Shown piece after piece: positions 63,198 to 64,000 of a stretch of 64,000 nt of DNA. Both the position numbers and the translations under genes were made by a program. Source of the stretch: Spirometra erinaceieuropaei (lineage: Eukaryota > Platyhelminthes > Cestoda > Diphyllobothriidea > Diphyllobothriidae); assembly GCA_902702965.1 (NCBI GenBank), contig CACRXP010000606.1, positions 44,862 through 108,861 on the forward strand, read 5' to 3'. The notes beneath the pieces are model-generated. The model was not told the origin of the DNA and did no database searches. It saw only the letters and a list, made by a program, of their open reading frames with translations. The first letter of the stretch is position 1. Every line of letters starts with the position of its first letter.

Positions 63198-64000
63198 GTG
63201 AGTTATGGCCGGTTTCGTTGACGAAGCACTGACTTCTCCGTCCGAATGGTTAGTCTACCATAGGCTTAGATTACAAATGTCGTTCCGTTGCCGCGTTTTT
63301 TCAAATATACAAAAATTGTAGTTTACGACCTACTGATATATGCGGTTGGTTTTGGTATTCTCAAAAGATTCCGATCGTATCCGGGGCTCTTATCAAATGC
63401 TGACGTAGTAGGTTTGTTCATAAACAAGTATCGTTAATGGTCTGAGAGCATTTTACGGAGAACGTTTGTTATATTCTTAAGACCTTTCGACGGTCAAGCA
63501 GTCATGTTCGAACCAGATGAAAACCATCGTGACGCCCTGCAGCCCAATAACCTATGTCAACCACTATGGTCACAGTCAGCGCGGAAGACAGGGGCATTAT
63601 GGGAATCTTCCGATTTTGTCCTGTTTATTTTTTGGAAATGAGAGTAGTTTCAGTTATTTAGGACTTCGGACGCCTTATAAATGTATTCGGGTGTCCATCT
63701 CTTCTCTCGCTTGGAAGCTTGATCCAATGCTCTAAATTCTCCTAACACTAGATTTTGCGTATGTTATTCTGTTTTCTTTGGTTGACTACTGTAGCTTAAG
63801 TTGGTTTCTTGATATCCCACAGTCATATAGGCGGCTTAGATCTGCGAAATCTGATGTCAGGCTCTTAGCTAACAATTTTGACGTGGGCAACAAACCGGGA
63901 GAGTAGTTAAGAAGTGACGAAAACCAGGAAAGCCGGGAGAGGATACTAAGTAAAGCGTCATTTATTGTAGTCGGATTCTATCAGGCCATCGCGTTGTGGT
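63198..64000 (+). other. Probable FAM76 intron to window end
   Basis: No further FAM76-like exon recognised. Short ORFs here lack family resemblance. Confidence 0.5.

Overview
The window is a piece of a repeat-rich eukaryotic genome. Host coding sequence is sparse and intron-split (GT..AG, phase-consistent). The two recognisable host genes are animal genes, and most of the rest is layers of retroelements and DNA transposons. The mix of CR1/Jockey-like and RTE-like non-LTR elements, Penelope-like elements and tRNA-derived SINE-like units, with TTAGGG-like blocks and two assembly gaps, fits a large flatworm genome. A pseudophyllidean tapeworm is my best guess, but this is inference; nothing here is diagnostic of a species. 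There are no operons, Shine-Dalgarno sites, CRISPR arrays or bacterial genes.

Layout. 1-0.65 kb: N-terminal half of a DNA-transposon transposase (minus strand, running off the left edge), whose 5' flank recurs at 10.4-10.6 kb. 0.9-1.9 kb: a dispersed repeat (family R) and degenerate TTAGGG-like sequence. 2.1-3.9 kb: a fairly intact CR1-like reverse transcriptase (copy 1, minus). 3.9-11.6 kb: decayed non-LTR fragments, two copies of a TA-flanked long-inverted-repeat element, a Penelope-like terminal fragment, and an internally deleted non-LTR element. 11.7-16 kb: a 1.1 kb repeat (family L, second copy inverted at 30.8-32.0 kb), CR1 copy 2 and the best copy of the long-inverted-repeat element. 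16-29 kb: mostly unassignable DNA with TTAGGG-like blocks, another inverted-repeat element flanked by a 68-bp duplication, an RTE-like relic and a tRNA-Trp-like retro-copy with encoded CCA. 29-30.4 kb: another RT relic, then a 337-base gap. 32.4-32.6 kb: a CpG-rich patch with two perfect heat-shock-type motifs. 33-42 kb: retroelement tails and small dispersed repeats.

43.4-44.2 kb holds two exons of a BCD1/ZNHIT6 gene (minus). 44.9-47.6 kb holds CR1 copy 3, whose insertion is flanked by an almost perfect 267-bp direct repeat; its 3' UTR was later hit by another element. 48-53 kb contains related non-LTR elements with a roughly 160-bp repeat in the 3' tail and a 276-base gap. 54-61.5 kb is a nest of SINE-like units, hairpins, a Penelope-like element with about 430-bp inverted flanks, and more RT relics. 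62.1-63.2 kb contains three exons of a FAM76 gene (plus) that continues beyond the window.

The host genes have no shared pathway visible here. BCD1 would act in box C/D snoRNP assembly and FAM76 is a small nuclear zinc-binding protein family. The biology of the window is mainly mobile-element dynamics: unusual target duplications, foldback structures, internal deletions and nested insertions.
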